In this document: one piece after another, positions 5,631-6,738 of the stretch
Position numbering within the stretch: position 1 is the stretch's first letter
Layout: each line of letters begins with the position of its first letter
From: Verrucomicrobiota bacterium
GTDB lineage: Bacteria; Verrucomicrobiota; Verrucomicrobiae; Chthoniobacterales; UBA10450
Reading direction: 5' to 3'
Assembly (NCBI GenBank): GCA_005887855.1
Contig: VBQB01000038.1
Coordinates: forward strand, 1 to 6,738
DNA: 6,738 nucleotides
The notes under the pieces: generated by a model
The model's database searches: none
Told to the model about the DNA's origin: nothing
What the model saw: the letters and a program-made list of their open reading frames with translations, nothing else
Made by a program: the position numbers and the translations under genes

Positions 5631-6738
5631 TATCGCGCCCGCTATTTTGCCGCCCAATGGAATCGGCGATGCCAAGCCGACGAATCAAGCGGTCCTTGAT
5701 TGGGTGCAAGACGTCGCCCGACTGACGCAGCCGGAGAATATTTTTTGGTGCGATGGCTCCGAGGGCGAAAAGGACTTCCTGCTCGAACAAGCGTCTCGTG
5801 ACGATGTGCTGATCAAACTGAACGATGAGAACGTTCCGCGTTCCTATTTGCATCGTTCGAACCCAAACGACGTCGCGCGCGTCGAGCAGTTCACATTCAT
5901 TTGCACGCCTACGAAAGAGCAAGCCGGCCCGACGAATAATTGGTCGGAGCCGGGGGAAACTTATGCAAAACTTCATGGCCTTCTGAAAGGCGCGATGCGT
6001 GGACGGACAATGTTCGTCATTCCCTACATCATGGGACCGCGTGATTCGCCGCTTACCAAAGTCGGTTTTGAAATCACTGATTCGATTTACGTCGTGCTCA
6101 GCATGCGAATCATGACGCGCATGGGCGCGGTCGCGGTCGAGCGACTCGGCAACGATCCGGCCGCGGAATGGAACCGGGGTGTGCATTCGTTGCTCGACGT
6201 CGATCCAACCCGCCGGTTCATCTGTCATTTCCCGCAGGACAACGCGATCATTTCTGTTGGTTCGGGGTACGGCGGAAACGTTCTACTTAGCAAAAAATGT
6301 CTCGCGCTGCGCATCGGCTCATACCTGGCGCAAAAGCAGGGTTGGATGGCGGAGCACATGCTCATTCTCGGAGTCGAATCGCCAGAGGGGCGCAAGCATT
6401 ATGTGGTGGCGGCGTTTCCAAGTGCGTGCGGCAAAACAAATTTCGCCATGCTCATTCCACCGCAGCATTTCAAAGACTGGGAAATCACCACAGTGGGCGA
6501 TGACATCGCCTGGATGCAGATTCGCAATGGCAGGCTTTACGCGGTGAATCCAGAGAACGGTTACTTCGGGGTTGTGCCGGGAACGAGTTACAAGTCGAAT
6601 CCAAACGCGATGAAATCGATCGCGCACGACACGCTCTACACGAACGTTGCGCTCACGGATGACGGCGACGTCTGGTGGGAAGGCAAAAACGGCACGCCGC
6701 CCGCGCACGCCATCGACTGGCGTGGTAACGACTGGACG
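5623..6738 (+). CDS. pckG: Phosphoenolpyruvate carboxykinase (GTP), 3' truncated by window end
   Basis: PEPCK converts oxaloacetate and GTP to phosphoenolpyruvate, GDP and CO2, the entry step of gluconeogenesis from the TCA cycle, in the cytosol. The 372 codons present are uninterrupted and cover roughly the first 60 percent of a family protein of about 600 residues. GTP-class motifs appear in order: YLHRSNPNDVARVE (75-88) with the substrate-binding Arg region, SGYGGNVLLSKKCLALRIGS (214-233) with the metal and substrate lysines, AEHM with His245, the P-loop FPSACGKTN (265-273) with the reactive Cys269 and Lys271, and VGDDIAWM (291-298) with the metal-binding aspartates. This is the GTP-dependent family (animals, actinobacteria, Verrucomicrobia), not the ATP-dependent PckA. 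The ATG start lacks a Shine-Dalgarno sequence and follows a pyrimidine-rich tract. The gene is divergent from the rhomboid gene across a 210-bp spacer. No frameshift is seen; the C-terminal part lies outside the window. Confidence 0.96.
   Translation, partial: MKDIAPAILPPNGIGDAKPTNQAVLDWVQDVARLTQPENIFWCDGSEGEKDFLLEQASRDDVLIKLNDENVPRSYLHRSNPNDVARVEQFTFICTPTKEQAGPTNNWSEPGETYAKLHGLLKGAMRGRTMFVIPYIMGPRDSPLTKVGFEITDSIYVVLSMRIMTRMGAVAVERLGNDPAAEWNRGVHSLLDVDPTRRFICHFPQDNAIISVGSGYGGNVLLSKKCLALRIGSYLAQKQGWMAEHMLILGVESPEGRKHYVVAAFPSACGKTNFAMLIPPQHFKDWEITTVGDDIAWMQIRNGRLYAVNPENGYFGVVPGTSYKSNPNAMKSIAHDTLYTNVALTDDGDVWWEGKNGTPPAHAIDWRGNDWT

Overview
The window looks like chromosomal DNA of an environmental (probably soil) verrucomicrobial bacterium, perhaps Spartobacteria or Chthoniobacterales. 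This is an inference. It rests on the moderately GC-rich composition, a rhomboid-family protein with a C-terminal extension of a type I associate with Verrucomicrobia, a decayed Ser/Thr kinase start with the zinc-ribbon head common in that phylum, and a GTP-type PEP carboxykinase. No rRNA, tRNA, CRISPR array or intact mobile element is visible.

Layout: positions 1-1149 hold no intact gene. Two decayed minus-strand fragments abut there: the catalytic tail of a tyrosine recombinase (about 386-480) and the zinc-ribbon N-terminus of a Ser/Thr protein kinase (about 483-722). An intact phosphoheptose isomerase gene, gmhA, lies at 1150-1728 (+). Convergent to it is a minus-strand cluster, in transcription order: a rhomboid-fold membrane protein lacking the catalytic residues (5412-4567), a stand-alone caspase-fold peptidase (4420-3611), and, only 4 nt further, a 614-aa fusion of an alpha/beta-hydrolase to a metacaspase-like caspase domain, starting at TTG (3606-1762). 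Divergent from the rhomboid gene is pckG (5623 to the window end, 3' truncated). The 210-bp divergent spacer carries three ACACGAAT direct repeats that form a long hairpin with a downstream inverted copy.

How the genes may work together: gmhA (ADP-heptose synthesis for LPS) and pckG (gluconeogenesis) are housekeeping genes. The most unusual content is the cluster between them: two caspase-type cysteine proteases with intact His/Cys dyads, one fused to a serine hydrolase with an apparent complete triad, downstream of a membrane pseudo-rhomboid. The tight spacing of the two caspase genes argues for co-expression. A membrane-linked proteolytic or lipolytic response, such as stress, regulated death or anti-phage defence, is a reasonable hypothesis, but nothing in the sequence demonstrates it. 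The gap between the rhomboid and caspase genes also holds a short plus-strand relic resembling the GmhA C-terminus, so the cluster may sit in a rearranged region.
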